In this document: positions 12,449-20,392 of the stretch, piece by piece | Numbering within the stretch: the stretch's first letter is position 1 | Layout of the letters: each line of letters begins with the position of its first letter | IMG/VR virus record: IMGVR_UViG_3300035162_000685 | Location: 1-20,392 of that record | DNA: 20,392 nucleotides | DNA from: a virus | Reading direction: 5' to 3' (one strand) | Made by a program: the position numbers and the translations under genes | The notes under the pieces: generated by a model | Databases searched by the model: none | What the model was told of the DNA's origin: nothing | Seen by the model: the letters and a program-made list of their open reading frames with translations, nothing else

Positions 12449-15258
12449 CTGACTTCAACCTCATAGACTATGTTGTCCCCAAGGGCGGCATCTATTGTGT
12501 GGTTGGCATGGGTGCAGACAATAGTTTTCGCCCTAAGTTTACTAGCGATAGAGAAGAGGTAGACGAGTTAGTCGAGCATTTTGTAGAGCAAGATGCGAAC
12601 GTCTATTTCGCTTTAGCGAAGCTAAATAACTCAGGCAGGAAAGCTGAAGACGTAGAGTCTTTGCAATCCATATGGGTAGACTTAGACTGTGGTCCAGACA
12701 AGGTTGAAAACGAATCTTCTACTGGACTACCTAAAGGCTACGCAACTAAAAGAGAAGCACAGATTGCTTTAAAAAGTTTTTGTACGACGACGGGGCTACC
12801 AATACCTGCTGTAATAGACTCGGGTGGTGGTATACACGCGTACTGGGCGTTGACTGAAGAAGTACCTAGAGACAGTTGGCAACCCATTATAGATCGCTTA
12901 AAGCAAGTCTGTGCAACTCAAAAGTTTTACGCTGACCCAAATGTTTTTGACTCGTCTCGTGTGCTTAGAGTGCCGGGAACATACAATTATAAGTACGATC
13001 CCCCTGTTTTAGTAAAGGTACTGTGGCCTGCCGCCGGACGAAGCGCACCAGAGCGCATTACACCCGAAGAACTTAGAGACATCTTAGGTGTCGATGCTAA
13101 CGCAGTCGTGGTGCAAAAAAGCCCCAGAGAACTTGACCCTTTGGAGCAACTATTACAGGGGAACTACGATAACGAGTTTAAAAAAATAGTAACCCGTACC
13201 GATGGGTGCTTGCAGTTGCAAGACTCTTTGAGAAACAGAACAACACTGGCGGAGCCTCGTTGGTTTAACGCTTTGTCTGTTGCTAAGTTTTGTAAAGATC
13301 GTGCAAAAGCTGCACATACTTTATCTCAAGGACACCCTGATTACAGCGCCGAGGCTACTGAAAAAAAGATGGAAGGCATCAAGGGACCGCACTCTTGCGA
13401 AGAGTTCGAGGGGAACAACACCGGCGGTTGTAAAGGGTGCAAGCACAAGGGGAAAGTAACTAGTCCTATTAACCTAGGACAAATAATAAAAGTAAGTAAG
13501 TCCAGCCCCCATAAATACTTTGGCAGCTACGTAAGAGGGGAAAACGGCGGTATTTTTATCGAAGTTCAGGACGAGGTTAAGCTGGTTTACGAGTACGACT
13601 TGTACATTGAGCAACGTATGGTAGACCCAAACGACGGGGATGTTTCTATATTTAAACTACATACTCCTCGTGACGGCGTGCGTGAGTTCACTGTGCCGAA
13701 TGAAAAGTTAGAACCTAGGGAGTTGTCTAGGCTACTTGCTAAGCACGGGGTTGTAGCAGGCAAGGAAAATGCTGCGCTACTTCACAAATATATTATAGAT
13801 GCAGTTAAAAATTTACAATCTCAAAATAAGGCGGACCTAATGCGCGTTCAATTTGGTTGGGCCGACAACGACACTAAGTTTATTGTTGGCGAAAGAGAAG
13901 TAACAGTTGATAACGAATACCATTCTCCTCCCTCTACTATAACAGACGCATATAGTAGATACCTTGAACCGAGGGGCACGTTAGAGAAGTGGCAAGAGGT
14001 GTTTAACATATACAATAGAGAGGGGCTAGAAATACAAGCGTTTGCGGCCCTAAGTGGGTTTGGTGCAGCACTGTTAAAGTTTACTGGGCAGAAGGGCGCG
14101 ATTATAAACTTGGTGCATCCTCATGCAGGTACAGGCAAAACCACCGTACTTCGTATGGCAAATAGCATAGCGGGTGATCCTGAAATGATGTTAGGTACGC
14201 CTGACGATACCGCTGTAGGCAGGGTAAACAAGCTAGGCACGCTAAACAACATAGTAAATACTATGGACGAACTCACCAACTTGAAAGATGAAGAGATAGG
14301 TAAGTTTGCATACGCTGCTTCTCAGGGCAAGGGCAAAGAGAAAGCGCAAATGCACATCAACGCCAACCGTAAAAACGAAATTACTTGGCGCAACATAACC
14401 TTAACTTCTTCTAACGCTTCGTTCTACCAAAAGCTAATGAACTCAAAGAATGCACCTGACGGCGAGCTAATGCGTATAATTGAGTTTGTGTTGGACTACC
14501 AAGATTTGAATATAGTTTCTACTCAGGAGGGCAAAGATATGTTTGACCTCCAACTAAATGAGAACTTTGGTCACGCGATTGTTCCCTTTATTCAGTACGT
14601 AATGTCGCGCCCAGACCACATGCTGAACACTTTGAAGGGAGTACAACGCAAGATAGACAAAGAACTACGCCTTACACAACGGGAAAGAAACTGGTCTGCT
14701 ATTCTAGCAGCTAATATAACTGCGGGGATACTTGCTACTGAGATTGGGCTTATTAATTTCAATATGAAACGCATATTCCACAGGGTATCTCCTGTTCTTA
14801 TAAACATGCGAAAAGAAACAGTAGCTCCTTCCGACGGCAACCCAGCGGTAATATCAGAGTTCGTATCAAAACATATCCATAATTGCTTAGTGATTGATGC
14901 AGGGGTAGATAAAAGGACTAGTAAGTTAAAGCGGCCAATTCAAGAACCTCGTGGGCCTCTTGTTATGCGTCACGAACCTGACACTAAAATTACTTACATA
15001 CCAGTCGGTAAGTTTAAGGAAGATATAGGACTACGGCAGGTAGACTATAACAAGCTGATAAAAGAGCTTACAGCTTCTGGTGCGTGCATTAGGGTGTTTA
15101 ATAAAGACATGGGCAAAGGGCTACCTATGGCGACGGGTGTAACTCGTTGTATATGGATAGACTCTTCGCACGCGGATTTCCAAGGCGGAAAAACCATGCA
15201 GAAATATATTGAAGAGGGAAGTGAAGATGGAAGTGGAGAGGGTGAAGTACCAGATTAA
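12445..15258 (+). CDS. Primase-helicase (AEP-type primase, zinc motif, DUF927-like helicase)
   Basis: A 937-residue multidomain replication protein. The N-terminal 200 residues look like an archaeo-eukaryotic-type primase: WVDLD (77-81) gives the acidic DxD pair, IDSGGGIHAYW (124-134) the sGxH motif with His131, and Asp164 with SRVLRVPGT (171-179) the next conserved block. A cysteine group (Cys318, Cys329, Cys332) resembles the zinc-binding connector of such primases. The helicase domain has Walker A HPHAGTGKTT (558-567), Walker B MDEL (607-610), a polar sensor TSSN (654-657) and a probable arginine finger Arg677, as in DUF927-type helicases. The last 150 residues contain a winged-helix-like region (VDYNKLIKELTASGA) and an acidic tail. 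It would unwind DNA and prime synthesis for the polymerase at 3947. Confidence 0.88.
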   Translation: MTDFNLIDYVVPKGGIYCVVGMGADNSFRPKFTSDREEVDELVEHFVEQDANVYFALAKLNNSGRKAEDVESLQSIWVDLDCGPDKVENESSTGLPKGYATKREAQIALKSFCTTTGLPIPAVIDSGGGIHAYWALTEEVPRDSWQPIIDRLKQVCATQKFYADPNVFDSSRVLRVPGTYNYKYDPPVLVKVLWPAAGRSAPERITPEELRDILGVDANAVVVQKSPRELDPLEQLLQGNYDNEFKKIVTRTDGCLQLQDSLRNRTTLAEPRWFNALSVAKFCKDRAKAAHTLSQGHPDYSAEATEKKMEGIKGPHSCEEFEGNNTGGCKGCKHKGKVTSPINLGQIIKVSKSSPHKYFGSYVRGENGGIFIEVQDEVKLVYEYDLYIEQRMVDPNDGDVSIFKLHTPRDGVREFTVPNEKLEPRELSRLLAKHGVVAGKENAALLHKYIIDAVKNLQSQNKADLMRVQFGWADNDTKFIVGEREVTVDNEYHSPPSTITDAYSRYLEPRGTLEKWQEVFNIYNREGLEIQAFAALSGFGAALLKFTGQKGAIINLVHPHAGTGKTTVLRMANSIAGDPEMMLGTPDDTAVGRVNKLGTLNNIVNTMDELTNLKDEEIGKFAYAASQGKGKEKAQMHINANRKNEITWRNITLTSSNASFYQKLMNSKNAPDGELMRIIEFVLDYQDLNIVSTQEGKDMFDLQLNENFGHAIVPFIQYVMSRPDHMLNTLKGVQRKIDKELRLTQRERNWSAILAANITAGILATEIGLINFNMKRIFHRVSPVLINMRKETVAPSDGNPAVISEFVSKHIHNCLVIDAGVDKRTSKLKRPIQEPRGPLVMRHEPDTKITYIPVGKFKEDIGLRQVDYNKLIKELTASGACIRVFNKDMGKGLPMATGVTRCIWIDSSHADFQGGKTMQKYIEEGSEDGSGEGEVPD

Positions 15259-15421
15259 CTGGAAGGGATTTAAGGCAGGCGCGTCGTTTTTTATACCGTG
15301 CCTTAGTCCCACCCCCGCACGCCAGAAAATAGTAAAAGAAACTAAGCGGCTAAAGTACAAAGTAGTTACTAAAATAGTAATAGAAGACAGTGTGCGAGGC
15401 ATCCGCGTGTGGCGAGTCTAG
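15227..15421 (+). CDS. Small phage protein (64 residues)
   Basis: The frame is open from a TTG at 15209, but GAGGGA (15214-15219) lies seven bases before the ATG at 15227, which is chosen. It overlaps the primase end by 32 bases. The pattern (NWKGFKAGASFFIPCLSP, basic helix, then IEDSVRGIRVWRV) resembles a small protein seen in replication modules of podoviruses, in which a strand-helix-strand unit ends with a conserved 'G(I/V)RG(I/V)R(V/I)WR'. I know no function for it. Its TAG stop shares the CTAG palindrome with the stop of the opposite-strand gene. Confidence 0.7.
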   Translation: MEVERVKYQINWKGFKAGASFFIPCLSPTPARQKIVKETKRLKYKVVTKIVIEDSVRGIRVWRV

Positions 15422-18400
15422 TCTATAAACTCGTCTAAGAACCGCTCGTTTATCGGGTCTCGGTACGCTTTTTGTATTCTTAGCCCTAGTATTAGCTCTT
15501 GCTCGTAGGCTTTCCTAGACTTGTAAGAACGCGCTAACGTTTTATTGTCTGCTAGGGCAGGAAATTCCATTCTCATTTCGTTAAGTTCTTCAACTGCTTC
15601 GCTTATAATTACACTGTCTCCAGCTTCGATACCTATATAATATTTTTTCTTTATCCTAGTTAAACGTTTGTTCTGTTTAGTCTGGAAATTTAACGCCATA
15701 GAACGGTTTTCATACAGACTAGCTAAGTCCGCAGGGCTAAACCCGAACGCTTGCATAAATAAATTGTAGCCATTTATATCAGTTTCTAGTGACACTCCTC
15801 TTCTGGTTGTAGCGCCTTCTAGGAAATACCTACTAGCTTTAGCTAAGTTACGCGTTGCACTGGGAGACATAGCTTCTGCGGCACGGATGTATTCTTCCTC
15901 CGCTAATAGCCCCGGCACAGTAGCAATGTTAAATCCGTAGCTCCCCACCGGGCCTAAAGCTTGCATTAGGGCGGTCATCATATAACCCCTTTCCTCGACG
16001 CTATACGGGTCTTCACGGAATAACATACCGTTTGCAAGTCCGATGCGGTTAGAGAACTCTAGGTTAGTAACGTAGTTAAGTGGGCCTTTATACATTAGCT
16101 CATTGGTAACGGCACGTATCTCTTCTTTGGCATTAAACGGTTCGTCGTCATCGTCAAACGGATTTAGAGCTTCTAGGATATTAGCAAGGGTAGCTCCGGC
16201 TCCGAAAAAAGGTAATCCGTTTATGCCCCCGAGCGCCGCGCTTATAGCATAGATGCCAAGTAACTGTTTACGTGCCATAGCTCTCGTGGCGGTATCTTCT
16301 TTGGATACCGAGTCATAAAAATTCATGCCTGTAAAAATAGCGCTGTTCCATATAAAACTTTTAAACGTGAACGTTACACGCCCAACGTCATGCTGCATCA
16401 AACGCGGGCCTTCCGCTGCCATGCCTGTGGTATGCACATCTATTACTGTATTGACGGCTTCCGCCGCTGCCTCTGCATCTGACTTACCTTTTTTCTTCGC
16501 CAAGTTAAATGTTGCTAGTGCTGTAGTAGCGCGACTGTACTTTTCTGTACCTGACATTGGTACACTAAGCAGGTTCATCATTTTAGCTGCTTTAGAGTTA
16601 TAGTCTACGGTATCTTTTCTAGCCCCTTCCATTATCTCACGGTTCAGCGTGTGTTTGAGCTGCCCCCTGTCTTCTAAAGCCTCTAGTAAGACTTTGTACT
16701 TAGGATCAGATTGCCACTTATATTTTAGTAAGCCTTCCTCTGCTCGTTTTTCTTTAGCCACGAACGAGGGTAGAGCTTCTTTCATAGCGCTAAGTAGTAC
16801 TGTATTAGCGTCGTTAAACCCGTAACGTGCTACCAGTCTGGGGTAAGTAAGAAGTAGTATGGCACTGGTGTTAACTAGTCCAGACGATATGTTGCCCAGA
16901 AGGAAGAGACTGTAAGCGCCAGTAGCAAACCTGCTCGTCATCTTGCTGTACGTAGGGTTAAGCATGAAGTCTCTACGCTTTAGTATTTCATTACGAAATG
17001 CTCCGCCCAGACCTGTTGTTTCTGTTTCGTTTATCTCAGACAACGCCCCATCTACTTGCGGGCTATACTGAAGTGAGTTTACCTTGCTAGAAACGCGTGT
17101 GATGGTATCAGCCCACGAGCGTAGTATATCTTTTGACTCTCCTTTTGTTCCTTCGTACCGCTTAGTGTTCTGCAATATAGATTCTTTAGGCATAAAGGAT
17201 AAGTGCGCTTGGTATATTTCATCCCTATACTCAGCAGGCACTGCTTCCATTATTTGGTTTATTAAACTGTCTGAAGGATGGTCACTAGGTCTATATCTAA
17301 TGTCTTCTAGTTTGTCAGCGCGTTTAACATCTCCTTTTATGTCTTTCGCATTAGCATCTTCAAAATCTTGCCTCTGCTTAGGGGACTCAAAAGCGGTAGC
17401 CACCCGCTCTCCCTTAGGTTTGGTATTGTCAGTGTACTCTAGGTGGTAGTCCCCAAATCTTTTAGAAGGTACATAGCCTATAAGCGGCGCGGTTTTATCA
17501 AACAGCAGTTCTAGTGCGTTCTTCTGCGCTTTAGTTTCTGCTTTACCAAGTACCAAAGTTCTATACTCTACCCACCTTTCTCTGAGCGAGGTGACTATTA
17601 TGGAGTAAGCGTCTTGCACTTCTTTAGGCAAATTCTTTAACTGACTGCTTAACTGCGCGTACTCTTTTTGTTGCTCAGGAGTTAACGCATTCTTATCAAA
17701 GCGCTTTATGTCCTCTATGCCTAGCAAGTCAAAGCCAGCTCTCTTAGCCGCCTGCGCTATCTCATTTAGTTTCAACATTTGCTCGGGGTATTTCTTAGCT
17801 ATCCGCTCAAGTTTTGTGTACTTAGCTGTTATTGCTTCTGTCTTCTTATCCATTTCCCCTTGCCGCCGTATTAAAGCCTCTTGCAAAGCTTTAATTTTTC
17901 TGCTGAGCGCGGGGAATTGTTTAGCGGTCATCTTCACCATATCTTGTAGACGGAATGCACTGAGCACATTGGATATAAAAGTACCGCCTCCATCTCCGCT
18001 GTACACTCTGGACATGGCGTTTCGCACGTTGTCCACTTTCTTTCCTACAAAGGCAGGGGCGCTATTTAGTATCTGAGATGTAGCTTCCGCGCCCATTTTG
18101 GGTGTGCCAAGAAAGAGTTTATCTTGTAGCGTAGGCTCTAATCCCGGTGCTACATCTAGCAATTTGTCTATGAAGTCCAGAGCTTTGTCATATGCACTTT
18201 GCCCTTTACGGAACCCGAAGAAGCGCAGTATGGAGTCGTATATCTGAGTTAGCATGTTCTGGTTAGTAGGCGCTTTAGGCGCTTTAGTTGCTTGCAACAG
18301 TGCTCTAAATTCTGGGTTGCCCAGTATTTCTGCTACAAATTCTTGCAGGTTCTGCCCGCCGTAAAAACCGCCCATCTGTAATTGTATGTCAGAGAAAAAC

Positions 18401-20392
18401 TTAAAGAATTCTTTCGTAATTTCAAGGTCAGGATTACTTACTGCTTGTGCTAAAGCAGCGTGTGCAGTTTCATGTAAGAAAGTATGCTCGTTCATACCCG
18501 TTGTCGGGTCGAGTGTAATTACATCAGTGGCAGCGTCATAGAATCCGCTAGTACCTTCTGGAGTAGGCCCAACTACTACTTTGGTAGTTAGTTTCATCGC
18601 TCTTACTTTCTGCAAGATGCGCTTTATCTCTGCGGGCTGCGAAGGAATAAGTTTGTTTAGCAAAGGTGCGAGTTGTCCGCGCTCTGCAAGGTTGCTAATT
18701 TCAGCATCGAAGGTAGCGCCTTCGTATATGGGCGCTTTGAGTCTATAGCTAGTAAGAGCCTTCTGGTATGTATCTAAGTGTGCATCTGTGACACTGGTAT
18801 TGTCTTCGTTCATAAACCAATTAAAAGCTTTGGTTACGTCAGTAGTGTCTCTTACAGCTTTCGACTTAGTTAAATTCTTTGCCTGCGCTATCGCAAGCTG
18901 TTTAATGCCCGCATCAGTAATTTTACCGTCGGGGAAGTAGGCAAAAGCTTCAGGGGGTATGTCGTTAGCAGGTGGGTTTCTAACTGAAGCCATCTTCGCG
19001 GCAGAACTAGCTGCGGATATTAATCTGTTCCCCTCTGCAACATTAATCAAACCCGCGTCCACCTGCCTTACAATCTCAGCTATTTTCTTATCTACTGCTA
19101 CTTCCTCTACTACTTCGGCTTCCACCGCTGGCGCAGGTGCTGGTGCAGGTGCTGGTGCTGTTGTAGTAGATGTCCCACGCAGCTGTGCTATAGCAGCGGC
19201 TAGTTTAGTAGCGTTCGCCCCGTTAGCAGTTTCTGCTTTCGCCTCTAAGTTTTTTATTGCCGTAGCACGTTGCTCAGGAATAGCGAGATCAAGCCCTGCC
19301 AAAGCTGTTTTGTTTGCTTGGTTTGCAGGCAGGCCCAAGTTATTAATAAACTTATTAAGGTCTTTACCAACAAGCGGGGCGCGAGTTTGTTCGCCGGGCA
19401 GTTCTCCTGTTAGCAAATTACCCTGCCTAGCTTCTTCTGCTGGGGCACGGTTACGTATTATGTCTGCTTCGATTTCTACATCTGCCGCTACGGTATCAGC
19501 GCTGGGGGGCGCTAAGTTTAGCGGAGTACCTTCCTCGTTCCTCGTGTCAGCGTAACGCGTCCGAACTATGTTTTCCGCTTCACTGATAACGGCTGCTTCG
19601 CGCTCTGCGGCTTGCTTTGCAACTGCTTCTGCTGTCTCTTTTGCGCTAGGCTCAAACGAAAATGCGGCTTGCTTATCGGTTTGCAGTGCTTTATTTTTAG
19701 CTATCTTTGCTTTGTTGGTGGCAGCGACTAGTGCTTTTCGAGCAGCAGCTTGTTCCTTTCGTAGCTTATTTAAATCAGCATTGTTCTTGGCCCTTTCTTG
19801 TTTTTCAAGAGCGTTAATCTCTGTGTTTTGGCTAGCAACCGCGTTAGTCAAATTACCTTTAGGAGAAAACATTTCTACTTGAGCTTTTATCTTGTTGCCT
19901 ATAGCCTCTGCCTCAGCAGCGCGGGCTTCTTTTACGTCCTTCCATACGTTAGCAAACTCTACTGATTCTTCCGTCTTTTTAACACTGGCTCTGCGCTTTG
20001 CTTCTGTGCGCACTTCCGCGTCAGTAAATTTAGCAATCGGAGTTGCAGGTACAGGTCGCCCTGCCATATACCTAGCTTCACTAGCTGTGACTTCCGATTC
20101 TCCCTCGGGGCGGGCAGGCGGCACTAAAGTAGAAGCTACAGGGGCACCGAATAAATCACCCTGCTCTGATTGGCCTTGTATTGTGTCTATCTCTGCTACT
20201 AGCGCAGCCTCAGCTTCAGCTTTAACGGCTTCTTCAGCGGCTTCCCTTTCGCGTTGCTCAACAGCAGCTTGTTCTCGCCTCGCAGCAGACTTCTCTCGCG
20301 CACCCTGTACACCGCCACCAATAGTACCAAACCCACCGCCAGCTACGGCACCACGGACACTGCTCTCCATGATGCGGTCCCATTCCCTACTA
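15418..20392 (-). CDS. Giant polyvalent virion protein with zincin, PLxRFG-like and LPD38-like regions (open at window edge)
   Basis: At least 1650 residues counted from the ATG at 20370-20368. The frame continues without a stop to the window edge (SREWDRI precedes that Met), so the true start probably lies outside. By residue from Met 20370: a glycine-rich hydrophobic stretch (8-22); long Ala/Glu/Lys coiled coils to about 400; an Ala-Pro repeat near 405; a zincin with HETAH (633-637) preceded by a beta-rich segment; helical and coiled-coil regions; YVPSKRFGDY (966-975), a PLxRFG-like motif; a hydrophobic segment near 1147-1175; and an LPD38-like C-terminal half (about 1240-1650) with hydrophobic helices. 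Such proteins are known from phage virions and may be ejected with DNA, combining channel and enzyme parts. It is opposite in direction to all other genes here. Confidence 0.8.
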   Translation of the reverse strand, partial: SREWDRIMESSVRGAVAGGGFGTIGGGVQGAREKSAARREQAAVEQREREAAEEAVKAEAEAALVAEIDTIQGQSEQGDLFGAPVASTLVPPARPEGESEVTASEARYMAGRPVPATPIAKFTDAEVRTEAKRRASVKKTEESVEFANVWKDVKEARAAEAEAIGNKIKAQVEMFSPKGNLTNAVASQNTEINALEKQERAKNNADLNKLRKEQAAARKALVAATNKAKIAKNKALQTDKQAAFSFEPSAKETAEAVAKQAAEREAAVISEAENIVRTRYADTRNEEGTPLNLAPPSADTVAADVEIEADIIRNRAPAEEARQGNLLTGELPGEQTRAPLVGKDLNKFINNLGLPANQANKTALAGLDLAIPEQRATAIKNLEAKAETANGANATKLAAAIAQLRGTSTTTAPAPAPAPAPAVEAEVVEEVAVDKKIAEIVRQVDAGLINVAEGNRLISAASSAAKMASVRNPPANDIPPEAFAYFPDGKITDAGIKQLAIAQAKNLTKSKAVRDTTDVTKAFNWFMNEDNTSVTDAHLDTYQKALTSYRLKAPIYEGATFDAEISNLAERGQLAPLLNKLIPSQPAEIKRILQKVRAMKLTTKVVVGPTPEGTSGFYDAATDVITLDPTTGMNEHTFLHETAHAALAQAVSNPDLEITKEFFKFFSDIQLQMGGFYGGQNLQEFVAEILGNPEFRALLQATKAPKAPTNQNMLTQIYDSILRFFGFRKGQSAYDKALDFIDKLLDVAPGLEPTLQDKLFLGTPKMGAEATSQILNSAPAFVGKKVDNVRNAMSRVYSGDGGGTFISNVLSAFRLQDMVKMTAKQFPALSRKIKALQEALIRRQGEMDKKTEAITAKYTKLERIAKKYPEQMLKLNEIAQAAKRAGFDLLGIEDIKRFDKNALTPEQQKEYAQLSSQLKNLPKEVQDAYSIIVTSLRERWVEYRTLVLGKAETKAQKNALELLFDKTAPLIGYVPSKRFGDYHLEYTDNTKPKGERVATAFESPKQRQDFEDANAKDIKGDVKRADKLEDIRYRPSDHPSDSLINQIMEAVPAEYRDEIYQAHLSFMPKESILQNTKRYEGTKGESKDILRSWADTITRVSSKVNSLQYSPQVDGALSEINETETTGLGGAFRNEILKRRDFMLNPTYSKMTSRFATGAYSLFLLGNISSGLVNTSAILLLTYPRLVARYGFNDANTVLLSAMKEALPSFVAKEKRAEEGLLKYKWQSDPKYKVLLEALEDRGQLKHTLNREIMEGARKDTVDYNSKAAKMMNLLSVPMSGTEKYSRATTALATFNLAKKKGKSDAEAAAEAVNTVIDVHTTGMAAEGPRLMQHDVGRVTFTFKSFIWNSAIFTGMNFYDSVSKEDTATRAMARKQLLGIYAISAALGGINGLPFFGAGATLANILEALNPFDDDDEPFNAKEEIRAVTNELMYKGPLNYVTNLEFSNRIGLANGMLFREDPYSVEERGYMMTALMQALGPVGSYGFNIATVPGLLAEEEYIRAAEAMSPSATRNLAKASRYFLEGATTRRGVSLETDINGYNLFMQAFGFSPADLASLYENRSMALNFQTKQNKRLTRIKKKYYIGIEAGDSVIISEAVEELNEMRMEFPALADNKTLARSYKSRKAYEQELILGLRIQKAYRDPINERFLDEFID
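19127..19160 (-). repeat. Hexamer tandem repeat encoding an Ala-Pro run
   Basis: About five and a half copies of a six-base unit (GCNGGY on the plus strand). On the coding (minus) strand it gives alternating Ala and Pro (APAPAPAPAP) in the giant protein. It is probably an extended, stiff linker between the N-terminal coiled coils and the zincin region. Such repeats change copy number easily. Confidence 0.8.

Noticed and set aside
15600-15660. TATATAATATTTTTTC as a promoter or terminator
   Set aside because: It lies inside the coding frame of the giant protein, encodes ordinary Lys/Tyr/Ile codons (KKKYYIG), and has no paired stem or -35 match.
18959-19555. 198-codon open frame on the plus strand opposite the giant gene
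   Set aside because: It is Ala/Ser-rich low-complexity text that mirrors the Ala/Glu-rich coiled coil coded on the other strand. It has no Shine-Dalgarno and is opposite to a well supported gene.

Overview
The window looks like part of a tailed double-stranded DNA bacteriophage genome (or prophage). Genes are tightly packed, many overlap by 1-4 bases (ATGA and TAATG junctions), and almost all have a purine-rich Shine-Dalgarno. The content is a phage replication module: family A DNA polymerase, a primase-helicase, a T7 gp2.5-type single-stranded DNA-binding protein, an SNF2-type helicase, a VRR-NUC nuclease and a Cas4/RecB-like nuclease. It faces one very large virion-type protein on the other strand. 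This combination recalls short-tailed phages such as the BPP-1-like and marine HMO-2011-like groups. That placement is inference from gene content and was not tested. No tRNA, rRNA, integrase, insertion sequence or CRISPR array was seen.

Layout. (1) 1-3562, plus strand: the end of a probable MoxR/CobS-like AAA+ ATPase; a VWA protein that also carries an HExxH metallopeptidase-like motif (CobT/DUF2201-like); two unrecognised proteins; and a 58-residue ribbon-helix-helix protein. The same 19-bp palindrome occurs three times here, each time overlapping a stop codon. The block ends in an intrinsic terminator at 3574-3600. (2) 3605-5803: VRR-NUC nuclease overlapping a DNA polymerase. (3) 5804-6053: a 250-base non-coding stretch with inverted repeats, including an 11-bp stem. 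(4) 6060-8915: a run of small genes (a membrane protein, acidic micro-proteins, a zinc ribbon, a Cas4-like nuclease, an HNH-like protein). (5) 8912-15421: SNF2 helicase, a frameshifted small gene, a zinc-finger/SSB fusion with an internal start site, a small HTH protein, the primase-helicase and a 64-residue protein. (6) 15418-20392, minus strand: one open frame of at least 1650 codons, still open at the window edge, with a zincin motif, a PLxRFG-like motif and an LPD38-like C-terminus. This is probably an internal or ejected virion protein.

How the parts fit: polymerase, primase-helicase, SSB and nucleases would form the replication and recombination machinery. The ATPase/VWA pair resembles MoxR-VWA chaperone or chelatase-like pairs found in phages. 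The replication and virion modules converge at a shared CTAG that holds both stop codons.

The observations most worth follow-up are the stop-codon-linked palindromes beside the small ribbon-helix-helix gene, the zinc-domain/SSB fusion with a well-placed internal ribosome binding site, the apparent frameshift at about 10797, the structured intergenic region at 5804-6053, and the giant zincin-containing virion protein.
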